A stretch of 64,000 nucleotides of DNA from Psychrobacillus glaciei (GCF_008973485.1 NZ_CP031223.1:248001-312000); one strand, 5' to 3'; positions 44,297 to 52,635 are shown, counted from the stretch's first letter. The notes: generated by a model from the sequence alone, not told the origin. A program made the numbers and translations.

Positions 44297-45040
44297 TTGC
44301 GTATCCAAAAAGAGAATTTTCTAAGCTTGTTTCATGTAAAAAAACCTATATTGGCAATGATTCATTTAAAAGGTGAAAGCAATGAAGAGAAGGTTGAAAT
44401 TGCTAAACTGGAAATTGATCAATTGATTGACAATGGCATTGACGCTGTAATTATTGAAAATTATTTCGGTTCCCCTGAAGTTGTGGAAGAAGTGCTGAAC
44501 TATCTCTATTCAGAACGAAAAAACATCATTTATGGTGTCAATGTTCTCGATGATGATAAGAAAGCATTTGAACTTGCCGTTAAATACGATGTGAAATTCA
44601 TTCAGTTGGATTCGGTCGCAGGACATCTGAACTTAGATGAAGATCGCGAGTTTGATGAATGGATTACGAATGCACGTAAACAAACGAATGCTTTTGTACT
44701 TGGTGGCGTTCGATTTAAATATCAACCTTATTTGTCAGGTAGAACGTTAGAAGAGGATTTAACAATTGGGATAACTAGATGCGATGCAATTGTTGTGACA
44801 GGCGAGGGGACAGGTCTAGAAACAGATATATCGAAAATCAATGCATTCAGAAAAATTATGGGGAATGACCACCCGCTAGTTGTCGGTGCGGGAATTACTG
44901 CAGATAACTTTAAAGAGCAACTTGGCGTAGCTGATGCTGCAATTGTAGGGAGCTATTTGAAGGACACATTTAAAGATGATGGAAATGTTAGTGTTGAAAA
45001 CGTGCGTCATTTTATGACGCAAGTAAAGAACGTCCGATAG
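44297..45040 (+). CDS. BtpA-family TIM-barrel protein
   Basis: The 247-residue protein belongs to the BtpA/SgcQ family: KPILAMIHLKG at the start, a GIDAVIIENYFGSP segment, and the phosphate-binding-like end VVGAGITADNFKE and ADAAIVGSYLKD. The last two blocks look like the phosphate site of TIM-barrel aldolases and epimerases. Cyanobacterial BtpA affects photosystem I, but in Firmicutes and E. coli (SgcQ) the family sits in sugar-type operons, so an enzyme acting on a phosphorylated small molecule is more likely here (inference). Start at TTG 44297 after GAGGTG. It lies between transporter and kinase genes; a hairpin overlaps its stop. Confidence 0.85.
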   Translation: MRIQKENFLSLFHVKKPILAMIHLKGESNEEKVEIAKLEIDQLIDNGIDAVIIENYFGSPEVVEEVLNYLYSERKNIIYGVNVLDDDKKAFELAVKYDVKFIQLDSVAGHLNLDEDREFDEWITNARKQTNAFVLGGVRFKYQPYLSGRTLEEDLTIGITRCDAIVVTGEGTGLETDISKINAFRKIMGNDHPLVVGAGITADNFKEQLGVADAAIVGSYLKDTFKDDGNVSVENVRHFMTQVKNVR

Positions 45041-45054
45041 GCTTTTCCTATCGG
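45034..45054 (+). other. intercistronic hairpin at btpA-like stop codon
   Basis: CCGATAGG (45034-45041) and CCTATCGG (45047-45054) form a perfect 8-bp stem with a 5-base loop that includes the TAG stop. Likely an mRNA-stability or translation-coupling element. Confidence 0.5.
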
Positions 45055-45070
45055 TAGTGGAGGGGTACAT

Positions 45071-46033
45071 ATGAAGAGCGATTATTCTTTTTTTGTTGGA
45101 GACATTGCGTTAGATGAATATTATAGGGCTCCGTATTGGCCGGGGATTCGTGAAAAAGTCCTTGTTGAAACGTTAGACGCATACGTAGGCGGAATGATAG
45201 CGAATGCAGCAAGTGTCTATGCGGCTTATAATGAAAATATTTACTATCTTGCTTTGCTTAATAGCGGAAACATTACACAAATCCTATGTAAAGATTTAAA
45301 GGATAGAGGAATAGACACACGCTATATTCTCCATGATGATTCACTGCCAGATGCGAAGAATATGATTATATTAGCGGAAGATGACCATACATTATTTATC
45401 CCTACATTGGGCATTACTCATTTTGAGATAACGCATGAAATTATCGATGCAATGTGCAAGGCAAAATACGTATATACATGTATTTCAGAAATCAGACCTT
45501 TACGATGTGGAGATATGCATGCAATCGATATTATTAGGAAAGTCAGAGCAAGTGGTGCAAAAATGGTCTATGATCTGGATGTCGCTCATTTAGAAGCGGG
45601 TGACGAATTATTTATAGAAGAGATGGACATTGTATTTTTCAATACAATTGGTTTTGATACCTATCGAAAAGAGAAAACAGCTGAACAAGCTGTTGCTCAA
45701 TTGCTTGAATTTGGAACAGAAATTGTCGTCGTTACACATGCAGAAGACGGATGTGTTGTATATACAAAGGATGAGCAGATTCATATTCCGGGAATCCCAG
45801 TTGAAGTTGTCGATGTAACTGGAGCGGGTGATACATTTTGCAGTTCTTTTATTCATGCGCTAAATAAAAGTGATGATTTAACACTTGTTGCCCTTTTTGC
45901 AAACGCAGCAGCTGCCCGAGCAGTGACTGTCATGGGTCCTCGTGGTGGAGTGGCTTCAAATGAGGAAATTATAGACTTTATGAAAGAACGGAATCTCCTC
46001 CTAGACAATGCGTTCGATCGTTTCTTAGTTTAA
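45071..46033 (+). CDS. PfkB-family kinase
   Basis: A 320-residue ribokinase-fold sugar or nucleoside kinase. The N-terminal glycine pair motif is YVGGMIANAASVYAAY, and the C-terminal PfkB signature DVTGAGDTFCSSF holds the catalytic Asp and anion hole. The first residues (FFVGDIALDEYYRAPYWPGI) are the usual beta-strand with a substrate-binding Asp. Specificity cannot be assigned; PfkB members phosphorylate ribose, fructose 1-phosphate, KDG, nucleosides or pseudouridine. In this operon it probably phosphorylates the imported compound, giving the likely substrate of the BtpA-family protein. A strong GGAGGGG precedes the ATG. Confidence 0.9.
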   Translation: MKSDYSFFVGDIALDEYYRAPYWPGIREKVLVETLDAYVGGMIANAASVYAAYNENIYYLALLNSGNITQILCKDLKDRGIDTRYILHDDSLPDAKNMIILAEDDHTLFIPTLGITHFEITHEIIDAMCKAKYVYTCISEIRPLRCGDMHAIDIIRKVRASGAKMVYDLDVAHLEAGDELFIEEMDIVFFNTIGFDTYRKEKTAEQAVAQLLEFGTEIVVVTHAEDGCVVYTKDEQIHIPGIPVEVVDVTGAGDTFCSSFIHALNKSDDLTLVALFANAAAARAVTVMGPRGGVASNEEIIDFMKERNLLLDNAFDRFLV

Positions 46034-46063
46034 ACGACATACATAATGGGGAGAGGATAATGT

Positions 46064-46552
46064 TTGAAAATCATCGCACAACCTGTTTCATCAATTGATT
46101 TCTCGGAATATGGAAAGTACTACAATATGAGTAATCAACCTCATAATGTTGTGCTTTCAGAAGGTGATGGATGGAAAGATAGTATGACGGATTCACCTCT
46201 TATACATTCAGAGGGGCATTTAGGATTAACTGTTGGATCACCTTTGCCATGTAAAACATATAAAATGGAAAGACATTTGCATACAGAAGAAGCTCTTTTT
46301 TGCATGGCAGATCCCATTGTTTTGGCGATTGCAAACAGCGGAAATCGGCAATACCCTAGAGCGGAAGACATAAAAGCAATCATCATTCATCCTGGGGAAG
46401 TTGTTGTTCTGAAAGAAGGGATTTGGCATGATGCCTGTCATGGGATTGATGGTGTGGTACCTTATTACTGGTTCGCACAAGTCCTAGACACACCAACCGA
46501 GTGGATAGAAATAGCGGATGGCCCGGTTGAAATTAGAGTTGCTGCAGACTAA
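46064..46552 (+). CDS. ureidoglycolate lyase (AllA)-like cupin protein
   Basis: A 162-residue protein of the ureidoglycolate-lyase/AllA cupin fold: MERHLHTEEALFCM (metal-type His/Glu cluster), IIHPGEVVVLKEGIWHDACH (second His cluster) and an N-terminal half with conserved Gly/Ser-rich turns. In AllA these positions handle ureidoglycolate; no other allantoin genes are near, so the reaction here is probably different, for example isomerisation or lyase action on a small polyol or keto compound. Start at TTG 46064, seven bases after GAGAGG; an overlapping ATG gives only a short frame. It is the last gene of the ECF operon. Confidence 0.75.
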   Translation: MKIIAQPVSSIDFSEYGKYYNMSNQPHNVVLSEGDGWKDSMTDSPLIHSEGHLGLTVGSPLPCKTYKMERHLHTEEALFCMADPIVLAIANSGNRQYPRAEDIKAIIIHPGEVVVLKEGIWHDACHGIDGVVPYYWFAQVLDTPTEWIEIADGPVEIRVAAD

Positions 46553-46807
46553 GGTGTAGTAATTCTGTCATTCAACCATAAAAAATAACCCAACCTTGAG
46601 TTAGAGATCAGATGGGTTAGTCCTATGTGCTAGCTAATCCTCCTTGAAGGGAACCCGCTCCTGCGATTACTCGTCGCAAATAAAAATTGCTATTACATTG
46701 GCCATTTGATGCACAAACATCAAGTGGTCTTTTTTATTGTATTCAGATGTTACCTCTATTTATCCTTTTGAAAGTTTTGTTTTTCAAGTAAGTGTGGTGT
46801 ATCAGTC

Positions 46808-46840
46808 CTTAAACAAAATTGTATTAGAACCTGGTACCTT
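46808..46840. repeat. half copy of the GGTACC palindromic repeat
   Basis: AAACAAAATTGTATTAGAAC followed by CTGGTACCTT is the right arm of the element seen whole at 54151-54199. The left arm is eroded. Confidence 0.65.
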
Positions 46841-46847
46841 TCATCTA

Positions 46848-47020
46848 TAGAGGATGTTGATAAGTTGTGCATATCTCGTCAATCACAATTTATTGAAGTT
46901 ATCCACATGTAGATAAGTTACTTTTATATAAACGCTTGAAAAAAAATTATCCTCGTAGAGCTTCTAAGGAACAATAAAATACGACAATTGGATGTTATTA
47001 ATTTGTCAGGAATCAAATAC
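46848..47020 (+). repeat. about 180-bp two-copy repeat, copy 2
   Basis: Partner of 39612-39800. It includes a perfect DnaA-box word TTATCCACA at 46899-46907 (changed to CTATCCACA in copy 1) and neighbouring GTTGATAAGTTGTG and AGATAAGTTA words. Whether this matters is unknown. Confidence 0.65.
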
Positions 47021-47269
47021 GAAATTATTAAAACTCGGGTACGATTATTATATAGACGTTTGGAGGATTACCAACTTGTTGCAAACTTATCCAAAACGAT
47101 TTGTTTTTGTGGATGAATTAGGGAAGCTGTAACGACAAGTTTGTATAACGAGTAAAACAAATGAAAATAAGAGTAGTACCAATTCAGTATTTATTTGCAT
47201 AGTTATTATGTAGTACTATTCGTAGGATTTTAAGTGGGATAGTGGAGGGAATGTTGAAGAAAAATCAAT

Positions 47270-47310
47270 AAGTAGATATCTCTACCTGCCACAAGTAAGG
47301 ATATCTACTT
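47270..47310. terminator. terminator after the 28-codon gene
   Basis: AAGTAGATATC (47270-47280) and GATATCTACTT (47300-47310) pair perfectly across a 19-base loop, downstream of the minus-strand peptide gene. Confidence 0.6.
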
Positions 47311-47349
47311 TTCTATGTTTCCAAGTCTCATTATTAATCTAAATCTCTC

Positions 47350-47436
47350 CTATGCAACAACCGTTTGTAATAATAGCTTTAATAACTCTTCTAATGTTTC
47401 TGGTAATTGTTCTGGTAAACCTATTGAATTCTTCAT
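47350..47436 (-). CDS. 28-residue peptide gene
   Basis: On the minus strand, AAGGAGG seven bases before ATG 47436 introduces a 28-codon frame encoding an acidic, amphipathic peptide (MKNSIGLPEQLPETLEELLK, then LLLQTVVA). A hairpin terminator follows 40 bases later. The perfect ribosome binding site, the regular Leu spacing and the terminator argue that it is expressed. It has no signal-peptide pattern, so an intracellular role or leaderless export is more likely than a classical secreted pheromone. I do not recognise it; short peptides of this kind are usually left unannotated. Confidence 0.5.
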   Translation of the reverse strand: MKNSIGLPEQLPETLEELLKLLLQTVVA

Positions 47437-47688
47437 TTCTATTCCTCCTTTAATCTCTTACTCTATTAACAATATAGGTAATCTATTTCGATTTTATACA
47501 TAGTTTTAGAGAAAAAATTAATAAACTCTTAAAAGATTTTCGAATAATCAATTGAGAGTATAATTTAAACTAGTTTTCCATTTGATAAAGATTAATTGGA
47601 CGGCTACTTATTATTTTTGGGATATACTAGAAGGAGATTTATTCACTGTTCTTGAATGGATATAAAATACGTTTTAGGAGGAATTTGA

Positions 47689-48066
47689 ATGGGTTTTTTA
47701 GATGGATTGATGGGAAACGCTTCGGAGATAGAAAATGATAAGGTAGAAAGTGAATTGAAGGATTTACTTACTCCTACTGAAAGGGTGGAGCATGCATATA
47801 AACTTATACGAGATCTTATTGTTTTTACGGATAAACGATTATTACTTATTGATAAACAAGGTGTGACTGGAAAAAAAGTAGAGTATCACTCAATTCCATA
47901 TAAAAGTGTCGTGCATTTCTCTATTGAAACGGCAGGCACTTTTGACTTGGATGCAGAATTAAAAATTTGGTTATCGGGAAGTGCTGCGCCAATTCAAAAA
48001 AAATTCAACAAATCTTTAAATATATATAAGGTACAAAGTGTTTTAGCGGGGTATGTAATGAAGTAA
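47689..48066 (+). CDS. bacterial PH-domain protein (bPH_1)
   Basis: The 125-residue protein has the seven-strand pattern of the bacterial pleckstrin-homology-like family: VEHAYKLIRDLIVFTDKRLL is the characteristic strand pair with the FTDKRLL(L/I) motif, followed by KKVEYHSIPYKSVVHFSIET. Bacillus proteins of this type (YozO/YvbH-like) occur widely; their ligand is unknown, and they do not bind phosphoinositides as eukaryotic PH domains do. It has a strong AGGAGG ribosome binding site and is monocistronic. Confidence 0.85.
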   Translation: MGFLDGLMGNASEIENDKVESELKDLLTPTERVEHAYKLIRDLIVFTDKRLLLIDKQGVTGKKVEYHSIPYKSVVHFSIETAGTFDLDAELKIWLSGSAAPIQKKFNKSLNIYKVQSVLAGYVMK

Positions 48067-48371
48067 TAGACAGGGGAGAGGCTAACTATGATTATGGTTG
48101 CATATGTAGCGAAACCTCTTCCTCTATTTTAGCAAGCAAGTTCTTTACTAATAAGAGCAAAGAGCATTATAAAAATGCTCTAAAATCATAAATTGCGATT
48201 GGCTATTAGAAAATGGCTTAATGGAATGATTACGGATATGACTTAATTTTACATACCAATGGATTCCAATGTTTTTTTTACATACATTAGATTTTGAGTT
48301 TCAAAGGGAGTATATTAATAAATATTATTAGACATCTAGCTCATATCGAATATTGGAATGGAGGAATATAT
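48067..48371. other. intergenic region with one small hairpin
   Basis: AGAGCATT (48161-48168) and AATGCTCT (48174-48181) form a short stem that may end the PH-domain transcript. Nothing else is evident up to the GGAGG of the next gene at 48360. Confidence 0.4.
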
Positions 48372-49415
48372 ATGTATAGCTTTAAGAATGATTACGCAGA
48401 AGGGGCTCATCCGAGGATTTTACAAGCTTTAATGGAGTCGAACTTTGTGCAAGAAGATGGGTATGGCGGTGATCAATTTACACAAAAAGCGATCGATATA
48501 TTGAAGCAAAAGCTAGAGAATACAGAAGTCGATATCCATTTGTTATCGGGCGGGACGCAAACTAATTTAACGGCAATTTCTGCTTTCTTACGACCACATG
48601 AAGCGGTGATAGCTACTAGTGCGGGGCATGTTTTTACACATGAAACGGGTGCGATTGAAGCTACGGGACATAAAGTTATTTCCGTAGAAACGGAAGATGG
48701 AAAACTAAATCCTGCTCAAATTAAAGAAGTGTTAGATCTCCATACAGATGAGCATATGGTAAAACCAAAATTAGTCTACATATCAAATTCGACGGAAATA
48801 GGTTCTATTTACAATAAGCGTGAACTGACAGACTTAAAAGAGTTTTGTAAGGAACATAATCTACTATTATATATGGATGGGGCAAGACTAGGATCCGCAT
48901 TGTGCTCCACTGAAAATGACTTGAAGTTAAGTGATATCTCGACACTTGTGGATGCTTTCTATATTGGTGGGACTAAGAATGGCGCTCTTTTAGGTGAGGC
49001 ATTAGTCATTTGTCGCAATTCATTAAAAGAAGATTTTCGTTTTCAATTGAAGCAAAAAGGGGCTTTATTAGCGAAAGGGAGATTATTAGGTATCCAGTTT
49101 TATGAGCTGTTTAAAGATGATTTGTTTGCTGAATTGGCCCAGCATGCGAATGATATGGCCGCTATTCTAAGGGCGGGATGTAGCGCTGCTCAATTATCAT
49201 TTTTAATAGATTCTCCGTCCAATCAAATCTTTCCAATTTTGCCGAACTATCTAATTACAGAGCTCCAAAAAAGTTATTCGTTTCTTATTTGGGAAAAGGT
49301 TGATTCTACACATTCCGCGATTCGATTAGTTACCTCATGGGCAACAAAAGAGGAAGAAGTACGTAGTTTCGTTAAGGCCATAAAACAAATAGTGGATGCA
49401 AAAAGAGTAATATAA
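48372..49415 (+). CDS. threonine aldolase/beta-eliminating lyase family PLP enzyme
   Basis: A 347-residue fold-type I PLP enzyme of the low-specificity threonine aldolase group. Landmarks: NDYAEGAHPRILQAL at the N terminus, LSGGTQTNLTAISAF (phosphate-binding turn), HVFTHETGAIEATGHK (stacking His), LLLYMDGARLGSAL (Asp for the pyridine nitrogen) and FYIGGTKNGALLGE with the PLP Lys. The likely reaction is cleavage of L-allo/L-threonine to glycine and acetaldehyde. I place the start at ATG 48372 (GGAGG seven bases upstream) rather than at the upstream in-frame start at 48294. It is monocistronic. Confidence 0.85.
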   Translation: MYSFKNDYAEGAHPRILQALMESNFVQEDGYGGDQFTQKAIDILKQKLENTEVDIHLLSGGTQTNLTAISAFLRPHEAVIATSAGHVFTHETGAIEATGHKVISVETEDGKLNPAQIKEVLDLHTDEHMVKPKLVYISNSTEIGSIYNKRELTDLKEFCKEHNLLLYMDGARLGSALCSTENDLKLSDISTLVDAFYIGGTKNGALLGEALVICRNSLKEDFRFQLKQKGALLAKGRLLGIQFYELFKDDLFAELAQHANDMAAILRAGCSAAQLSFLIDSPSNQIFPILPNYLITELQKSYSFLIWEKVDSTHSAIRLVTSWATKEEEVRSFVKAIKQIVDAKRVI

Positions 49416-49534
49416 AATAACGGGTTTGTTGTTTAGCGCTTATCTATGCAGAATCTATATTAACTAGCATTGCCTTTATTAAAGTGGGCAAGGAACGCAT
49501 TGTTTATATAGTGCGCAAAATAGTAGCCACTGGG

Positions 49535-49629
49535 ATTTAGCACTCTGGTATTCGCTTTCCGCGAGCGTTGCCTCAGCCTCCTCGCTGCGGGGTCTTCGGC
49601 TAACACTATTCCCGCAGGAGTCTCATACC
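49535..49629 (-). repeat. GC-rich dispersed repeat, copy 3 (left part, split by the IS)
   Basis: GGATTTAGC at the left, then GCTTTCCGCGAGCG, GCCTCCTCGCTGCGGGGTCT and CCCGCAGGAGTCTCATACC. The right part continues after the insertion element at 51279-51292 (GACGCGCTAAATCC), which restores the inverted ends GGATTTAGC/GCTAAATCC. Confidence 0.75.
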
Positions 49630-51268
49630 CATAGCCGTGTACTTAAGCTAATTCAATTATTTTTCATAATAAGTGCCTCTTTTAAGTTAGTATTAAAACG
49701 ACAACTTAGAGGAGGCTTTTATGTACAATCAACATAATTTATATTTAAAAGAACGTTTTCAACTTTTTCTACCTAAAAATATTGAACAACTAGCGAAGGA
49801 AACAGGATTTATTAAACGGGAGCGGCAATTTTCAGCTTCCGACTTTTTATCACTTGTCTTTCGACAAAATGCTAATCTTGTTCAGCCCTCATTAAATAAT
49901 TTATGCCACGATTTAGAAAAACATCATATAAATATTACTAAATCAGGTTTAAATAAACGATTCACTACTGAAGCTGTCGACTTTTTTAAGGCCCTATTTG
50001 ACCGTCTATTTCAATATCAACTTCAGGCGCCATTGGCTGAAATGAAATTAAAGAAAGATTCCCCATACAAACGGATTCGAATTATTGATAGTACAAGCTT
50101 TAAACTCCCTAAATCATATGAAAATGAGTATAAAGGAACGAGAGATGCTGGTGCTAAAATTCAATTTGAATTTGATTACTTAAGTGAGAAATTACTTTGG
50201 TTTAATTTAGATGAAGGGAAATCCGCAGACAGTCCCGCAGGATTCGAACGACTAGCTAGTTTAGAAAAAGGGGATTTATTCTTGCAGGATTTAGGTTACT
50301 ATCATTTGGATTTATTTGAACAAATTCATCTATCTGAAGCCTTTTATCTTTCAAGAGCTAGAATGGATTCGCAGTTCTTTGTAGAGGTTGATGATCCACC
50401 TCGTCATCCAGATGGTTCCTTTATTGAAAGCCAACGCTATCAGCGTTTATACATGGAAGAAGAATTAAAAACATTACCTAGGGGACAATATCGAGAGTGG
50501 AATCAAATTTATGTGGGAAGACATAAAAAAATGCCCACACGTTGTGTTATTTATCGCCATGATGAAGTGCAAGAAGCAAAAAATATAAACAAAAGAATTA
50601 GAAGTTATCAAAAAAAATGCCGCTCTGTTCCAAAAGAAAATGTAGCTGCACTTTCTGGACTAACTATTTACATAACTAATTTACCACCTACTATTTCCGT
50701 TGAAAAAATAACTCAGTTATATCGTGTTCGATGGCAGATTGAACTTCGTTTTAAAACATGGAAATCTCATTTGAAAATCCATCAAATAAAAGACATGAAA
50801 ATGGAACGTTGGTTATGCCACGTATATTGCCAATGTATTGTCATGCTGTTAAGCATGATAACCACAGGTTTTATTCGAAAGGTAGTTTGGAAAACATTAA
50901 ATAAATTTATTAGTGAAGATTTAACGATCCGTATGATTTCTAGAATGATAAACCGACTCGTTTTAGAAAGCAAAAAAAGTGCACGAAGCTGGAGTTTGTT
51001 CTTTAAGAGTCTTATTCCTACCACAGAAAAATTCAACTTAAAATCGACAAAGTCAGAACCGCACACTCTATTTGTTTGATTAAATTCACAAAAAATCCAA
51101 ATTAAAGGTAGTTGGAAACTGCTTTATTTTGGGTTTATTTGTTATGTTCTTTTTTTAGAACATATCTTATTCTAACCTCAAAACACTCATTTGCAACATT
51201 AAATTTCTCGAAAAATAGTAAAAACATATAATTTGAAACTTACTATTCTTCTTAAGTACACGGCTATG
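49630..51268 (+). mobile_element. complete IS4-family (IS231-like) insertion sequence, 1639 bp
   Basis: Perfect 18-bp terminal inverted repeats CATAGCCGTGTACTTAAG at 49630-49647 and its complement at 51251-51268. A 10-bp direct duplication GTCTCATACC flanks it (49620-49629 and 51269-51278). One intact transposase gene lies inside. The clean ends and duplication point to a recent insertion; the target is a GC-rich dispersed repeat. Confidence 0.95.
49721..51079 (+). CDS. IS4-family transposase
   Basis: A 452-residue DDE transposase. The first Asp is in RIIDSTSFKLP, the second in LFLQDLGYYHL, and the Glu in YRVRWQIELRFKTWK, the Y-(2)-R-(3)-E-(6)-K signature of IS4. Length and order are as in IS231-type elements. 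The ribosome binding site GAGGAGG lies at 49707-49713. The frame is intact, so the element may be active. Its termini and target duplication are described with the mobile element. Confidence 0.95.
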   Translation: MYNQHNLYLKERFQLFLPKNIEQLAKETGFIKRERQFSASDFLSLVFRQNANLVQPSLNNLCHDLEKHHINITKSGLNKRFTTEAVDFFKALFDRLFQYQLQAPLAEMKLKKDSPYKRIRIIDSTSFKLPKSYENEYKGTRDAGAKIQFEFDYLSEKLLWFNLDEGKSADSPAGFERLASLEKGDLFLQDLGYYHLDLFEQIHLSEAFYLSRARMDSQFFVEVDDPPRHPDGSFIESQRYQRLYMEEELKTLPRGQYREWNQIYVGRHKKMPTRCVIYRHDEVQEAKNINKRIRSYQKKCRSVPKENVAALSGLTIYITNLPPTISVEKITQLYRVRWQIELRFKTWKSHLKIHQIKDMKMERWLCHVYCQCIVMLLSMITTGFIRKVVWKTLNKFISEDLTIRMISRMINRLVLESKKSARSWSLFFKSLIPTTEKFNLKSTKSEPHTLFV

Positions 51269-51561
51269 GTCTCATACCGACGCGCTAAATCCACATAATG
51301 TAGCATTTTTAAAAATAAAAACCGATAAGTGAATAAGTTAAAAAATACACTTTGAATGTGACCACTGTCTCTTAATAGAGCTTTTACATGGCATGGGATG
51401 ACACCTATAAAGTGTACACTACATAAATTGCACATAACATTAGTTATCTTGCGATTAGCAAAAAGTGGTATCATTTTAGAATAGAAAGCACTTATCCTAT
51501 GGTAACGAGTTCTTTTTTGAGCATTTACGCGACGGCACACACAGAATAGCCAACAAGCTAC

Positions 51562-51692
51562 GTTGATTGTAGCGGAAGGGCGGCGACTCCTGCCGGATGA
51601 GTGAGACAGTTGAGCAATCACAAACGACGCGAATGCGGCGGTGATGGCTCATCGCTCACCGGGCGGAAAGCGTCCGCCCTGCAGCGAAAATC
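51562..51692 (+). repeat. GC-rich dispersed repeat, copy 4
   Basis: Starts GTTGATTGTAGCGGAAGG, contains GACTCCTGCCGGATGAGTGA and GGGCGGAAAGCGTCCGCCC, and ends GCAGCGAAAATC. The best preserved of the four copies. Confidence 0.8.
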
Positions 51693-51788
51693 TTAGCGGG
51701 CACTTAATAGAGCATCTTTAAGACGTACTATATGAATACTCCACATAATTCGTTCTATGTTGCGCATAATAAAAAACACCCAAAAAAA

Positions 51789-51821
51789 TAACCATCTATC
51801 AGTTATCTTGATAGATGGTTA
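51789..51821. terminator. terminator of the SET-domain gene
   Basis: TAACCATCTATC (51789-51800) pairs perfectly with 51810-51821; the TATTTTTTTGG complement gives a T run on the minus strand. Confidence 0.8.
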
Positions 51822-51825
51822 CTTT

Positions 51826-52200
51826 TTATTCCTGATTAAACCATAGTGGATCCTTGTCATCAACGTCTCCGTTATAATTAATCAAAATTTCTTCTCCTGC
51901 TTTTATATCCTCGAAAGCAAAGAAATCAAATGTGTGATTTTTAAAATTAATCTCATAATTTGCATTAGGTTCATAAGAATGGTTAAATAACATTCCATAA
52001 CCAAGAAGGATAGCAGATTTATCTAACCCATACTCAAAAGCGTAATCACCTAGTATGGTTTGCTCAACGTATTGATGCTGTTCGTTTGGATAAGCAATGA
52101 CAGGTGCTTCATGTAAAAGCTCTCCTTTTTTGATATCCACTTTAGCAAATACCCCTCTATTGAATTCTCCATCACTTAATGAAGATGTTTTTACTTCAAT
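51826..52200 (-). CDS. SET-domain protein
   Basis: A 124-residue bacterial SET-domain protein: NRGVFAKVDIKKGELLHEAP (the S-adenosylmethionine pocket with GVFA), YGMLFNHSYEPNANY (the NHS motif) and FEDIKAGEEILINYNG (the catalytic Tyr in INYNG). These small stand-alone SET proteins are common in Bacillus and should methylate lysine on a protein; the target is not known. I start at ATG 52200; an in-frame GTG at 52221 adds seven residues, and neither has a strong ribosome binding site. Confidence 0.85.
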   Translation of the reverse strand: MEVKTSSLSDGEFNRGVFAKVDIKKGELLHEAPVIAYPNEQHQYVEQTILGDYAFEYGLDKSAILLGYGMLFNHSYEPNANYEINFKNHTFDFFAFEDIKAGEEILINYNGDVDDKDPLWFNQE

Positions 52201-52635
52201 CATGTTTATTCGCCTACTCACTATTAATATATTCTTTCTAACTGTAACATTAATTTGAACATTGAGCTCTTTTTATTTGTTTTCAGAAGACTTTATTATT
52301 AATTAAAAGACTTTATTGGCACCGAATTAGGTCCATGTCCTAAAATAATTCAAAGTTGTGTTAGAATTGGTACCTTTAATATAGTAAAGACAAGCCAATG
52401 TCTCAATCCTTGCAAGAAGCTGGGTTAAGGTATGGATGATTTTGTATGTTACTAGAGTTTTGTGGAAATACTTCTCCCTTTTTTATTAGCTTTAAATAGT
52501 CTATAATTATTAAATGACAGCAGGTATTATAATTTATAAATAATTAGTACAAACTTTGATAGGGTTACATAGAGACTGAAAAGGTGTGTGAGGAATTCGC
52601 ACCTACATCTTTTCTTCAAATTTGAGGGTATAAGG
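52201..52635. other. divergent intergenic region
   Basis: Between the divergent SET and malate:quinone oxidoreductase genes. It contains a degenerate GGTACC-type palindrome (52317-52377) and otherwise AT-rich sequence with no gene I can support. Confidence 0.4.
52317..52377. repeat. degenerate GGTACC palindromic repeat
   Basis: GGCACCGAATTAGGTCCATG and the later TTCAAAGTTGTGTTAGAATT followed by GGTACC keep the outline of the repeat with many changes. Confidence 0.5.

Larger units (their letters stand above)
46553..47349. other. gene-free stretch with repeats
   Basis: Directly after the ECF operon, AACCCA (46587) and TGGGTT (46613) may form a weak terminator. A truncated GC-rich segment (46640-46690), a hairpin with TTTTTT (46702-46737), a half palindrome repeat and the second copy of the 39612-type repeat follow. 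I see no gene. Confidence 0.45.
51269..51825. other. non-coding region right of the insertion sequence
   Basis: After the target duplication and the end of the split repeat (51292) there is AT-rich sequence, then a complete GC-rich repeat (51562-51692) and the terminator of the SET gene. No gene is supportable. Confidence 0.45.

Noticed and set aside
46640..46690. Possible fifth copy of the GC-rich dispersed repeat
   Set aside because: Only short words (CTCCTGCG, TCGTCGC) match and the characteristic ends are missing.
46848..47020. Replication origin suggested by DnaA-box-like words
   Set aside because: Only one perfect box, no cluster, no dnaA/dnaN or rep gene nearby; kept only as a note on the repeat.
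47315..47503. 62-codon plus-strand frame
   Set aside because: Antisense to the better supported minus-strand 28-codon gene and lacks a ribosome binding site.
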